DNA of 64,000 bases. Origin: Entophlyctis helioformis. Taxonomy: Eukaryota; Chytridiomycota; Chytridiomycetes; Chytridiales; Chytriomycetaceae. The stretch spans positions 186,001-250,000 of the forward strand of contig JAHLKH010000004.1 of the NCBI GenBank assembly GCA_025526915.1. The letters are read 5' to 3'. Made by a program: the position numbers and the translations under genes. The notes beneath the pieces were generated by a model. The model was not told where the DNA came from, made no database searches, and saw nothing but the letters and a program-made list of their open reading frames with translations. Below are positions 43,435 to 53,900 of this stretch, piece after piece (positions within the stretch are counted from its first letter, which is position 1; every line of letters starts with the position of its first letter).

Positions 43435-45981
43435 GTTGATGCGGGAAAGCGCACATGGGCAGCAGCGCTGGTGGTCACTCGCGGATTGGCGCGGCTGGCC
43501 GGGCCGCGCTGGTTGGCTGGCTTGGCGGGCGTGCGTTGATTGGTCGATCTGGACAGGCCAGTGGCAGATGGTGGTTGGTGTCGACAAGTGCGGCATCATG
43601 GAGTTCTCCACACGGCCAACCAACAACGCAGGCAACGACCCGCGAGATATTGCCATGCTGCATGTAAGAGCCTGACCATGCCTGCACGGTGCATGGCTTC
43701 CGTCCCAATGCGTTGTATCTCTGGAGGTATTGGGCAGCTTGCTCCGTGCCAGCGATGGGCAATGTACCTGCTGCTGCTTGGCATTCGACCGTTCGTTTGT
43801 TCATTCATCTGCCGCACCAACCATCCCACTCTCCGGCCATCGTCGGCAGAGGGCATGCAGGAGAACAGCAAGCGGCCAGCCAGATGCGATCCACCGACAT
43901 CCACTTGACATCCACAAACATCCACCGGCATTCGATGCGATCTTGGCTTGCGCGACAGAAACCAGCCGCAGCAGCAATGCGGCGCAAGGCTCAGATGCAA
44001 CCAGGACCTGTGCACAGCGCCTGTGCACCGCAGCTGTGCCGGCAGAGCGAGAGAGCGATGGAGCGAGGGACCCAGCGGCAGTCTGTGCAGCACACAACCA
44101 CACACAGGAAAGTGAGCGCATGCATACCGCCAGCGTCCTTTGGTTGCAGCCACACCAACACAAACAGACAGCCTCCGCTGCCGCCGCTGCTGTCAAAACG
44201 TCTGCCCACGCAAGCAAGTCTGTAGTGCGGCACTCGCTCCTTGTGCACCCGGCCGCTGTGGAACTTGGTGGGCAGCGACCATGCCCAGCTACCCAGCCAT
44301 CCAGCCGCTCAGCCGCCCAGCCTTCCAGCCGCTCGGCCGTCCGTCTGCTTGCCTGATCGGGATCGCAAACAACACTCCCGCCTTGACCGTCTCTTGACAG
44401 CTCATGCCTCCAGAGCATGCAGCGACTTGCCTCTGCCGCCCTCTTTCAACCTGTCAACCTGTCAGCCTGCCAACATGTCAGCCTGTCGCATCCCAGACAC
44501 CTGCGACCATACCAACCCACCTCTTGGGTCACATCCACGGCGAAACGCGCGATTCTGGCCTGTCGACTGCGGGCAGGCTGGTCGGACGGTCGGTCAGTCG
44601 GCCAGTCGGTCAGTCGGTCCGTTGGCTCGCAGCCGTGCAAGTCCCCTTTGGCAGCACAGAGTGCGGCCCCTTGCAATCCGCAATGGCAGCCGATCTCAAC
44701 CCAAACCCGCCCTGCCCAGACCCGCCCCGCTCCGCGATGGCAGACAGGTGCGCTCAATGGGGCAATCACGACTGCAAACGCGGCCTGGCTATTGGATCTC
44801 TTGAGCAGCAAGCACCAGCGGCAAGCACGAGCACGAGCGAGCCGCGTCGCGTCACGTCGCGCCTTGGGGTTCAGCGGCTCGCTTCGGTCAGCACCGTCAG
44901 CACCGTCAGCACCGTCAGCACCTGCGTCAGTGTGGGCCGAGCGTGGTTAGCGTGCGGATCGACGTCAGTGGCAGGCCGTGGCACACAGCCAGTGTGTGAA
45001 CAGCCAGTGTGTGAACAGCCGCCCACACGAGCCAGGCTGTCATCCAGAGCCGCTGGCAAGCAGGACATGCTCGAGCCAGTCAGCATCGCACGCAGGACAA
45101 GAGCATGGACGCGACGACAACAACGATGACGGCAATGGCGACGCTCGCTGGCCAGCCAGCTGTGCAGGTGCATTGGGACGGCCCGTGCACGCACAGCCCG
45201 CTCACAGCTCGCGCACAACCCGCACACACACGCAAGCATGCGAGCATGCGACGGACGGACCAGCGGCCCTCTGTGCGTCTCACGGGCCGGTCCGCCAGTA
45301 GCCGCCCCGTTGTCTGCGAAACCGGCACTGGGCCACACGAGCCAAGCCGGCTGGACTCGCTCACCTGGACACCGAGCAAGGCCGCGGCCCGCGGCACCAG
45401 GGGGGGGGTTCAAGGCGAGCAGGGCAGTGGCCTCGAGACCCCGCTGGCTGCTGCCCTGCTTCCCTTGGCCTGGGCACGCCATCGATGGCTGCTGCACGTC
45501 GCAGCTGCTGCACGTCGTTGCCTGCGCCTGAGATCCAAGCCGGATCACGAAGCAAGACGGAAGCAAGACGGGAGCACGACGGAAGCACGGCACGACGGTA
45601 GCACGGCACGCAGCCAGCACCAACACGAGCACCAACACGAGCACCAACACGAGCACCAACACGAGCCACGCACAGCCGCCACCCCTCGTCTTCTCATCTG
45701 GGCTGCCCGCCTCGGTGGCCCGTCTCGGTGGCCCTTTTGTCTTCTCATCTGGATGGCACTCGCGGCGAGTGGCAAAACAGACTGCAGATCCAGATGCGCA
45801 TCGACAGCACGCCCAGCACGCCCAGCACGCGCCGGAGCAGGCTTGATAACATAAGCCGAGCGGAGCCATCCAGTGGCACTATCCGCGTGTGTCACACGCA
45901 CAGACACACGAGCCACCCCGCTCCTTTTATCAAGGCGGGGCTCTTGCCGCTCCTCGCCGCCGTTCCAACATCGTCGGCAGC
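43435..45981. other. 2.5-kb stretch without a defensible gene
   Basis: It lies between the divergent DED1 and cyclin genes and must hold both promoters. Overlapping open frames on both strands are Ser/Arg/Pro/Cys-rich with no domain. Tandem repeats are frequent: CCAGCC-type units at about 44284-44340, GTCGGTCAGTCGGCCAGTCG at about 44588-44625, GTCAGCACC x4 at 44894-44929, AGCCAGTGTGTGAAC x2 at 44988-45018, and a GAGCACCAACAC array at about 45625-45664. The even spacing of repeats on one strand suggests replication-slippage-prone DNA rather than genes. Confidence 0.5.
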
Positions 45982-47914
45982 ATGGTTGCGACCCGCAGCC
46001 AGACCCGCCGGCAGCCGCCCCAGACCAGCCGCATGATGACTAGGTCGGCAACGGCAGCATTGCTGCAGGCTGCAACCACCACCACCACCACCACCACCAC
46101 CACTGCTACTACCACTGCCACTGTCACTGTCGCTGCCGCCACCACCACCGCTGCCGCTCCCGCTGCCCGCGACCCTCCAAGGAGGACTGCGGCCAAGCGC
46201 ACGGCGGACAAGGACGACGACATTGGCTCAAGTCTAGGAACAAAACGCCCACGGCGTCACGCGCCTGCCGAATCTGCCGCACATAACGCACCTATCGCCA
46301 CTATCGTCCCTGTCACTCCTGCAGATCCTGCGGATCCTGCTGGACCTTCCGCGCCTACCGCCCCTGCCGCCGCCTTTACGGCCCCTGCCGCCGCCTTTAC
46401 CGCCCCTGCTGCCCTCTCGCCGGCCACCTTGGCTGCCACTGCTGCCCGCGATGCTTACATGAGTATCGCGGCCAAGCATGAGGCGGCCGAGGCGGCGGCC
46501 GACTCGCCTGCATTGGCATGCGCAGCCAAGATGGCGGACAAGCTCATGGCATGGTCACAGGTATGAATGCTTGACGAACATGCTGTCCATGCACGCCTTG
46601 TTTTCTATCCATGTATCCTGTTCTGACCACCATGCTGCCGAAATGCGTCTCCATCCAACTACTACAGGGCGACCCAGCTTCCATTGTGGGCGACTACATT
46701 GACAAATGGCAGGATAATATCAGGCGCGAGCATCTCATATTGTCAGGGTGCCGAGATCAGGAGGCGTACAACGGTGAGATCAGCAGAGATCACCGCAAGG
46801 AAGTCATCAGCTGGATGTGCGAGGCCTCGGACACTTTCAGGCTCCAGCGCAGGACATTCCACATGGCGGTCAACTACTTTGACGCGTACATGGCGGTCCA
46901 CTCCTGCAAGGTGCGGCTGGGGAAAATCCAGCTGCTGGCGTCCTTCTGTTTATTTGAGGCTGCAAAGATCAAGGTGAGAATCCTGCGCTCATCATCCTTG
47001 GCCGTCTGTTTCTCCATATCTGTCCAATCCAGTGCTGACGTGTGGCTGCTGTGCACAGGAAAGTGACGGTCATCCGGAGCTGTCTGCTTTTGTTGAGGCC
47101 GCCGTCGATGACCCCACGACGGACGCCGACAGAGCACAGTGGCTGGCTGATCTGTCCACGCAGTTTGCCCGTTTCGAAGCCAAGCTTGTGACTGTAAGCC
47201 ATCCTCTGCTTTGTTCTACTGCTGTTTGGTTACTTGAGTGCTGCTCTGCATCGTCAGTCGCTGACATTGCATGGCACATCTGTGCAGCTTTTGGGTGGTG
47301 ATCTGCTGATTCCTTTGGCAATCGACCAGCTGTGGGGATGCTTCGAGCGGTACAGGATGCTCGATGCCTGCAAGAGGCGAGTCGTGTTTGCCGAATTCGA
47401 CATGAACTGGCACCGATACATCAACTCGGAGTTCTTTTCACAGGCGGCGTCGCTCCTGGATCACGCGGTCTGCGACGTCGAGTCGCTCAAGTTTTCAAAC
47501 AGCCAACTGGCCTCGTCTGCATTCTACCTCGCGGTCATGACCCGTGGATCTTTGTTTGGTATGTCTCACCCTCATTTATCTCGCCTGCTTGTGTTCATGC
47601 AGGCTCTTCTTTGACTGTTGCTGTGGCTGACCGTGATGTGCACACGTTTTGCAGAGGTTCCACGCTACCCGGACGACGTTCAGCTGGTTACTGGATTCAC
47701 CTTGGTCGAGTTGGTAGAGTGCGTCATATTCATGGACCGATTCAGCATCTCCCACATCACCAAGCTCGTCAACGCGCGTCGGACTGTGTTGAACGACCAA
47801 CAGAGCGTCCTTGGGCATGACCCTATCGACATTCTGTACAGACAAGTCTATCCATTCGAGATTGTCCCAGAATACGTGCAGGATGACGAACAAGACGACT
47901 TTGGTAACGGATAA
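45982..47914 (+). CDS. cyclin (cyclin-box protein, G1/S or mitotic type)
   Basis: Exons 45982-46560, 46668-46973, 47059-47193, 47288-47558 and 47655-47914 are in phase, giving about 516 residues. The N-terminal third is low complexity: a polyThr run from an ACC microsatellite, and Ala/Pro repeats TAPAAAFTAPAAAF. A basic patch (KRTADKDDDIG...GTKRPRRH) that could be an NLS follows. The cyclin box begins DHRKEVISWMCEASDTFRLQ and continues TFHMAVNYFDAYM, then KIQLLASFCLFEAAKIK. The second cyclin fold covers LLIPLAIDQLWGCFERYRML, YLAVMTRGSL and LVELVECVIFMDRF. The end is acidic. The conserved Arg and Lys that contact CDK are R in DHRKE and K in AAKIK. Which CDK it partners is unknown. It resembles E/A-type cyclins more than PCL cyclins. 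Confidence 0.8.
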
Positions 47915-48180
47915 GCAAAACAAGACTGCACACTCTGAACATCTCACGATCCACAGTCCTCTCATGCGCTCATTGATGCAGTTCCACTTGACTTTCTTTT
48001 CATTCTCCCTCCATATTGTGCACGTCGACACTACCCCCTTCCCCTCACCTCCATTCCCATCGCCGCTTCTCTTGTGAGATGCCATCTTGGCGACGCCGAT
48101 CTGGAATACATATCCATCTACCCAGAGCGTGTTTGAGAAGCGAGACAGATGTGTGGAACGGGCCGCGACTTGGCTGCCAA

Positions 48181-48576
48181 TCAAGGCACAACAGCAAGCA
48201 GCCCAAGTGCAGTGACTTGCTGCGAGTGCCTGGTGGTGGTGTGGCTCATCTGCGCGCAATTGGCGTTCCAGGCGTCGACCACAAGGACGCCGTCATCACG
48301 AGCGAGATTGAGCGCAGTGTTGCAGTGTCGCATGGTGCGCACCACTCTGGCGGATGGGACGCATCTGCTTTGGGGACCATGCCAAGCGATCGACGCGGCC
48401 GAAAGGTGCGAGGCACAGACCAACGAGAGCCCGACTCGCCAGGACGAGATGTCGGTCGAGGAGCACGCGGCGATCGAGCGGACTCTCACATTGACGCGAT
48501 GCCCTTTGGTGCGGTCGTTGAGGACGTGTAGGTAGCTGCTAACCGCCGTTGTGCAAAGCTGTAAGGAAATGTTCAT
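48181..48576 (-). CDS. possible small LSM-like protein
   Basis: An ATG-initiated frame of 131 codons just downstream of the VPS9 gene on the same strand. The middle (ARVVRTMRHCNTALNLARDD, GVLVVDAW) has the spacing of an Sm1-type strand followed by an N-L-V turn. The end (QQVTALGLLAVVP) recalls the Sm2 'LGLxxVPG' end of NAA38/LSMD1-type LSM proteins. The N-terminal half does not match. The resemblance is weak and could be chance. The remaining bases of 47915-48641 show nothing else; 47915-48180 should be the 3' end of the cyclin transcript. Confidence 0.25.
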   Translation of the reverse strand: MNISLQLCTTAVSSYLHVLNDRTKGHRVNVRVRSIAACSSTDISSWRVGLSLVCASHLSAASIAWHGPQSRCVPSARVVRTMRHCNTALNLARDDGVLVVDAWNANCAQMSHTTTRHSQQVTALGLLAVVP

Positions 48577-48641
48577 TCAACACATGCAGGTGCACACAAC
48601 CACACACGACCACAGTGGCAGGGCCAGGGACAGGGAGCCGT

Positions 48642-50710
48642 TCACTTGACGCGAACAAGCACTTCCTCATCGTCGTCGTCGCCATGTGCGTGTCCGGCAG
48701 GCGGGACGCCGACAACAGGCACGCGGCCGGCAGCCTCCTGCTCACGCTTCCTCCGCTCAACCGCCTCATCAATGGCGCGGATCTGCGCTTCAATGAGGCT
48801 GGGCTCGCCATCGTCGCCGTTTGGCGTGGCCGACGACACTTGGGCGGCTCCACGCGGCGCAGCGTCCTTGGTCGCTTGTGCGCCAGACTCGGACAGCGAC
48901 AGGGCAAGGGCAAGCTGCAGCTCAAACTCTTCCTGGTCGGCCATGGTGCGGATGGCAGGCGATGCAGCCATGCTTGTTATGCCGTTCTTGGCGATCGAGG
49001 CGTCGGGAGTCGTGGCCGGGTACGCAGACGCCGGCGTTCCAGCAGCGCTCATCGTCGTGGTTGTGGCCGCGCTGGTGGCCGCACTGGTCGTGGTCGTGGG
49101 CGAGTCGGAGGATGCCACAAAGCCTGCAATCTCGTCGGCCGCCTGCGTGGAAATGGTCTTGACTTCGGTGAAGATCTTGCCGAAAAAGTTGGACACTTGG
49201 CCAGCAATGCGGTTGAGCTCGCCTGCCCCACCGGTCGTGTTGGGTGCATTCGAGCCGTTCAGGCGTGTCTGCGAGCCTTGCGCAGACTGCGATCCGTCCA
49301 TGCCCCTGCGACAGACGGCCACCACCGCGTGTCAGTCACACTTGCTCGCATGCCTCGGGTTCGAGGACATCAGCCAGCAACTCACAGACGCTGCTTCTCG
49401 GCATCGGTGAGCGTCAACGACTTGCCCGTCATGTTGTAAATGAACGAAATGGCACCCATCTGCAGCCACGATGAGCAGCAAGGAGTCAGTCTCTGAGTCA
49501 GCAGCAACACAAGCGATCTGAAATCCCCGGGTTGGATGGCGTACCACGTTGGTCATGCAGTACTGGTTGGGTCCCTTTTCCAGCTCCTGTGCGTTGCGGA
49601 AACGCATAATGTATCTGCCAAGCGTGCCAGCCAGAGTCAGCCAGCGCCAGCCAAAGACAAAGAGACGAGCAAACTGATCGTCAAGCAGAGTCACGCACTT
49701 GATGTTGCTGATCATGTTGGGCGGGTTGGCGCGGATGACGACCAAGATGAGTGTCGGCAGCAGGTTGTCATTTCCAGCACTCTCGCCATCACGGGTGTTT
49801 TTCTTGATGAGATCTGTGCCCATTGCGGGATAGGTCGCAAGAGCAGTCAGCGCCAGTACACAAGCAACTCTCTGCCTACACACAGACACGCACCAACGAC
49901 AATCTGCAGCACGTTCTGCAGAATGACGAGCTTGTCGCGTGGCGACTTGAATCCATTGATGCGCAGCAGCTCGGCCTGGGCAATCTCGAGCGACAGGTTG
50001 AACGTCATGGGAATGTCCAAGTGCCGCTCGTCGATCCACGCAAAGCTCTCAATCTTGCGCTGCAGCACGAGGTTGGAGCGGGTCTCGTCGGTGCCCGGTG
50101 CCGTGAACACTCTGTCAAAGATCTTGCTCATGATGAGCTGTGCAGGTGGTGTTGATATGAGTGTTGGTAGTGGCCGTTAGGCGGGCGTGCGTCCACGTGG
50201 CATGGCGTGAGTCGGCCGGTGATGCACAGCAGTAGTGGCGGCAGGCGAGCCAAGCATGTGCGGCAGCCCACCTTTTCCCAGCCCTCGCGGATGTTCTCGA
50301 CGTCGGGCAGGTCGTCGGCGGCGGGGCCGCGGAAGGCCGGGTGGTCGGACGACTCGGCGTAGATGTAGTCGAGGAACGAGGCCACGAGCTTGCGCTGCGC
50401 CTGCAGGATGTTGGGCGTCTCGTTGAACTTGACCAGGAACCTGCGCGGCGAGTCGGGTGGTCAGCGTTGTCGTTGTCAGCGTTGTCGTTGTGGTCGAGGT
50501 CGCAGGGTGGCTACAGCCAGGGTTGGCGAGCCCTTGTGCTCAACCAGCCAGCCAGCCAGCCAGCCGGCCAGCAGAGACTGCCACTAGACACACACACAGC
50601 AGCCACAACAGCCAGTCACAGACAGATACGCACTGCTTGAGATGCGCCGTCAGGCCCGCAGCCTCTGGCTTCTTGAGATGCGCAACAAACGCCTCGTAGT
50701 CGACCGTCAT
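48642..50710 (-). CDS. VPS9-domain Rab5 GEF with a C-terminal UIM
   Basis: Several exons from ATG 50710 (MTVDYEAFVAHLKKPEAAGL). The helical bundle (FLVKFNETPNILQAQRKLVA, SFLDYIYAESSDHPAFRG) precedes the VPS9 core. That core reads IFDRVFTAPGTDE, SFAWIDERHLDIPMTFNLSL, SPRDKLVILQNVLQIVV, NDNLLPTLILVVIRANPPNM, YIMRFRNAQELEKGPNQYCM and MGAISFIYNMTGKSL. It includes the catalytic Asp in 'ADDLLP/NDNLLP' and the Tyr-finger region. The last exon ends with EEFELQLALALSLSESG, a good ubiquitin-interacting motif (Ala and Ser at the conserved positions), then acidic residues and a stop at 48642. Rabex-5/Vps9-type exchange factor acting on Rab5/Vps21 at early endosomes. Confidence 0.85.
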
Positions 50711-50754
50711 GTGTGGAGTTTGGGGTAACGGTGGCAAAGTGGCACTTTTATATA

Positions 50755-51951
50755 TCAGACAAGCCCAACAGACTGCAGATACTCGACGACGACGCCGTGT
50801 CCCCGCTCGGCCGCCCACCGCGCTGCGGCACGAGTGCACCCCTCGCTGCGGTGCTCGTGCAGCCACCGCACCACGCGCAGGTGCCCGTTCCTCGCCGCCC
50901 AGTCCATGGCATACGTGGTGCACCCTTCCGTCCTGTTCTTGTGAAGCCACTTGACCACATCAAGATGCCCGTGCTCAGCCGCCAGGTCCATCGCGTCCAC
51001 CGAACACCCCTCGTGCCGGTTCTCGTGCAGCCACATGACGGTCTCGAGATGCCCGTTTTGTGCCGCCGTGATCATGGCCCGCTGCGTGCACCCGCGACAG
51101 CCGGCGGCGTGCATCATCTTGAGGATTGTCAGGTGCCCGTCTTCGGCTGCCGTGTCCATGGCATGCACGCTCACGCCGCTCGCGTACAGCACGACATGGC
51201 TGTATTTGCCCAGATCGATGGGCTCGGCCAGCCCCTCGCCGTGTGCAGCCGGTGTCGACAGGTAGGCCAACAGGTCCGTGTGGCCGAACCCGCACGCGTA
51301 CCAGCCCAGCGCGACAGGACACGACAGGTCGATCAGGTCCAGCCAGCGATTGCGCAAGGCAATATGCTGCAGCCGCATCAAGAGCCGGCCGTTGACCGGC
51401 AGCCGCGCGTGGCTGTGGACGTGGTAGGCGTTCCACACGCGGTCATACATGGCGTTGACGGCCGGATCGGCCTGCTCGGGGAAGCGCTGGCAGAGCCGGT
51501 GGTAGAGGGACCGGCACGTGACGCCGACAAAGTCGTGGACCGTCAGGACGGTGTCGGGCAGCCGGGTCAGGTCGCCTGCCCAGTTGAGGGCGACGACATC
51601 GGCCCAGATGGCGCGGATGACGGGCTTGGTGAGATGGTTGGTGCGCAGCTGGCCATGGATGAAGCGGGTGAGGGGGCTGGCCAAGGACAAGATGTGGTGT
51701 TCCATTTCGAGTGGGATCCGGTCCCACCAACTGCTTCCAAAGGGCAGCGGCTCGTCGCTGGTCGGCGTGTTGGTCGGCGTGTTGGTGCGCGACGAAGACG
51801 ACGACAAAGACGACGAGATGGCCGGGGCCGGTGCCAGGGCCAGGGCCGACAAGCCGTGCTCAAGTGCGTCCATGTCGCTGCCGGCAGTGTTTGTGGAAGC
51901 GGAGTTGAACGAGCCGCGAGCACTCTTGACAGCAGCAACAAGCTTTACCAT
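50755..51951 (-). CDS. ankyrin-repeat protein (WLHxNRTEGCT class)
   Basis: An intronless frame of 398 residues from ATG 51951. After a Ser/Thr-rich start it has an F-box-like helical region (WWDRIPLEMEHHILSLASPL, TRFIHGQLRTNHLT), then ankyrin repeats of the mimivirus/protist/chytrid style: AAEDGHLTILKMMHAAGCRG, AAQNGHLETVMWLHENRHEG, AAEHGHLDVVKWLHKNRTEG and AARNGHLRVVRWLHEHRSEG. Each repeat is about 29-33 residues. Protein-protein interaction module; with an F-box-like N-terminus it may be a ubiquitin-ligase adaptor, which is only suggestive. A second paralogue is at 59906-61218. Confidence 0.8.
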   Translation of the reverse strand: MVKLVAAVKSARGSFNSASTNTAGSDMDALEHGLSALALAPAPAISSSLSSSSSRTNTPTNTPTSDEPLPFGSSWWDRIPLEMEHHILSLASPLTRFIHGQLRTNHLTKPVIRAIWADVVALNWAGDLTRLPDTVLTVHDFVGVTCRSLYHRLCQRFPEQADPAVNAMYDRVWNAYHVHSHARLPVNGRLLMRLQHIALRNRWLDLIDLSCPVALGWYACGFGHTDLLAYLSTPAAHGEGLAEPIDLGKYSHVVLYASGVSVHAMDTAAEDGHLTILKMMHAAGCRGCTQRAMITAAQNGHLETVMWLHENRHEGCSVDAMDLAAEHGHLDVVKWLHKNRTEGCTTYAMDWAARNGHLRVVRWLHEHRSEGCTRAAARWAAERGHGVVVEYLQSVGLV

Positions 51952-52061
51952 CACGTGTGCACCATTTCCAGATCGAGCGGGCGATGTTGAGGGGAGAAGA
52001 GGATGATGAGAATGTTCATTAGGAGGAGAGAGAAGAAAGGAAGAGATGCAGAGAAGGAGCT

Positions 52062-53583
52062 TCACATGTTCATGGCGGGCATGTCCATGCGAGAGTGGCG
52101 GATGGATGAAGCCGTGTAAACGGATCTGAGCGACTCCTTTCCAGCCTCGTAGATGGGGAAGAACATGGAGCACACGCAGAACCTGCCAGACGTGGGGGTG
52201 AGATCCAAGGGGTCGAGGTCAGGGTCAGTTGGATGCAGTCCAGAGACACGCGCGCGCGAGGGAGGGGGAGGGCGGGGATGCATGAGGGCTTACCACCAGA
52301 CCGAGCGGGCCGTGGCGCCGACGAAGAAGCCCGAGAAGCGCGATCGTGCCCACGAGGATTTGGTGGCTGGTGGAGCGTTCCAGATGCTGCGAGCAATGGA
52401 GAACATGGAGAGGGCATTCGATGCAGCAGGAGTAGTAGAGGATGCCTTGTGGGTCATGATGCGAGTGCGAATGACGTCAAACGGCGTGGTGAGGTAGCCG
52501 GCCAGGCCGCCCGAGATGCCGCCAAAGATGGTGGACTTGAACGTGGTGATGGTGACGTCGTCCGAGTCGTCCAAGTCGTCCGCGACGGCGTTAGCATTGG
52601 CGTTGGAGACGGCGACGGCAGGGGGCAGCGGGCGATGGGAGGCAAAGGGCGAGGCCGAGGGCATGGCGATGCGGTGGTGGTGCAGCTTGAAGGACTCGTA
52701 GGTGGTGAAGAGGATGACCATGAATGGCCAGTCGCGGGCAGTTGTGGACCAGAAGCCGCGGAAGAAGCCGGGCAGGCCCTCTTGCCTGAAGATGGCGTTG
52801 ATGGTGATCCAGGCGTGGGAGGAGGCAGGGGACGCGCGGTAGAGCGAGTCGTAGTGGGCGGTCTGCAGACGCGCGGTGATGACTTCGCGCGGCACCTTGA
52901 CGATGGACGAGGCAAAGTCGCCGGTGATGGCGGAGAGGGCCGAGATCAGGGCCATGTTTGGCTTTGGGTGGTGTGGGGAGCGGGGTCTGAGTGGGTGCGT
53001 GGTTGTGCGTGGCTGGCGTGCATGTGCAAGAGGGACGACTTTGTGAGCTCGTAGGTGGCGAGACGCAGGCCGCCCTGCGATTGGAGAGAGAGCGAGAGAG
53101 GAGTGAGTCAGACGTGTCATGCGATACAGAGGGGAGAGGGGAAAGAGAGGAACGTGCCTGGGGAGCAGCGCCAATGACGGACGCGGCAAAGCCGCGGGAG
53201 AGAGAGGCGGTGGCAGCGCGCAGCGAGGCCAGCCTGGCGGCGAGCGACGGGGCGGTCTTTGCCGACGCAGAGGCAGAGGGAGAGGGAGGCTTTGCAGAAG
53301 AAGACGACGAGGTAGAAGAAGAAGACGACGAGGCAGAAGAAGACGACGAGGCAGAAGAAGCAGAAGACGCCGCCGCCTGCAGACGGGTCTTGAGCGAGTC
53401 GAGCGGGTGCATGACGGCAAAGGCCGTGGCCAGGGCAGAGCCGCCGGCGACAAAGTTGATCTGGAAGAGCTGGGCGGGCGAGAGGGCCGGAGGGTGAGGG
53501 TGAGGGTGTGGTTGTTGGAGTGGCTGTGGTTGGACAGCCGAGGCTGGCTGGACTGGCGTAGAGGCAGGAGCAGGAGAGGCCAT
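52062..53583 (-). CDS. mitochondrial carrier (SLC25), S-adenosylmethionine-carrier-like
   Basis: A three-repeat inner-membrane carrier from ATG 53583. The carrier signatures are HPLDSLKTRLQA (repeat 1), VPREVITARLQT (repeat 2) and TPFDVIRTRIMT (repeat 3). Helices include FVAGGSALATAFAVM, IFGGISGGLAGYL and FWSTTARDWPFMVILFTTYE. Repeat 2 with V-P-R-E-V and the 'STT-R-(E/D)-x-PF' stretch resemble PET8/SLC25A26, which exchanges SAM for SAH. The long Ser-rich insert after repeat 1 (coded by a GAAGACGAC microsatellite) and the Asp-rich insert before repeat 3 are unusual. Introns around 52180-52285 and 52950-53160. Ends MDMPAMNM at 52062. Substrate is inference. Confidence 0.8.
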
Positions 53584-53900
53584 GGCCGCGAGTGTGTGGT
53601 CGAGCGTGGTCGCGCGAGTTGGACAGAGAGCGAGTTGGACAGAGAGAGCTAAAGTGTGCGTGTGTTGGCAGAGTGGCAGCCAACACTATTGCACGTGCGC
53701 AGATTCATTCTGCCTGAACTTGACAGGTGGCGTGTTTGTGACTGTGCCACTCGTCGTGGTTGCTTTCATCCGCCACGAAAAGCTTGTTGGCCCGTGTGCC
53801 CTTAAAGGCCCGCTGCATCTCTCGGCCTTTCCAACACAACTCTCGACTCTCAAAGTCACCGCCCAGCCACTCACAGCCAGCCACTCACAGCCAGCCAGCC
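53584..53900. promoter_or_regulatory. divergent intergenic promoter region
   Basis: 317 nt between the starts of the mitochondrial carrier gene (minus) and the LEU2-LEU1 fusion (plus). It contains a (CCAGCCACTCACAG) direct repeat just upstream of ATG 53901 (about 53860-53900). I could not assign a Leu3-type CCGG...CCGG operator. Confidence 0.4.

Noticed and set aside
44894..44929. Regular GTCAGCACC repeats considered as a CRISPR-like array
   Set aside because: Units are contiguous with no spacers, and the genome is eukaryotic; it is a simple tandem repeat.
43539..45869. Several 180-330-codon frames between DED1 and the cyclin
   Set aside because: They overlap in all frames, are built on tandem repeats, and none shows a domain, splice-supported extension or normal composition.
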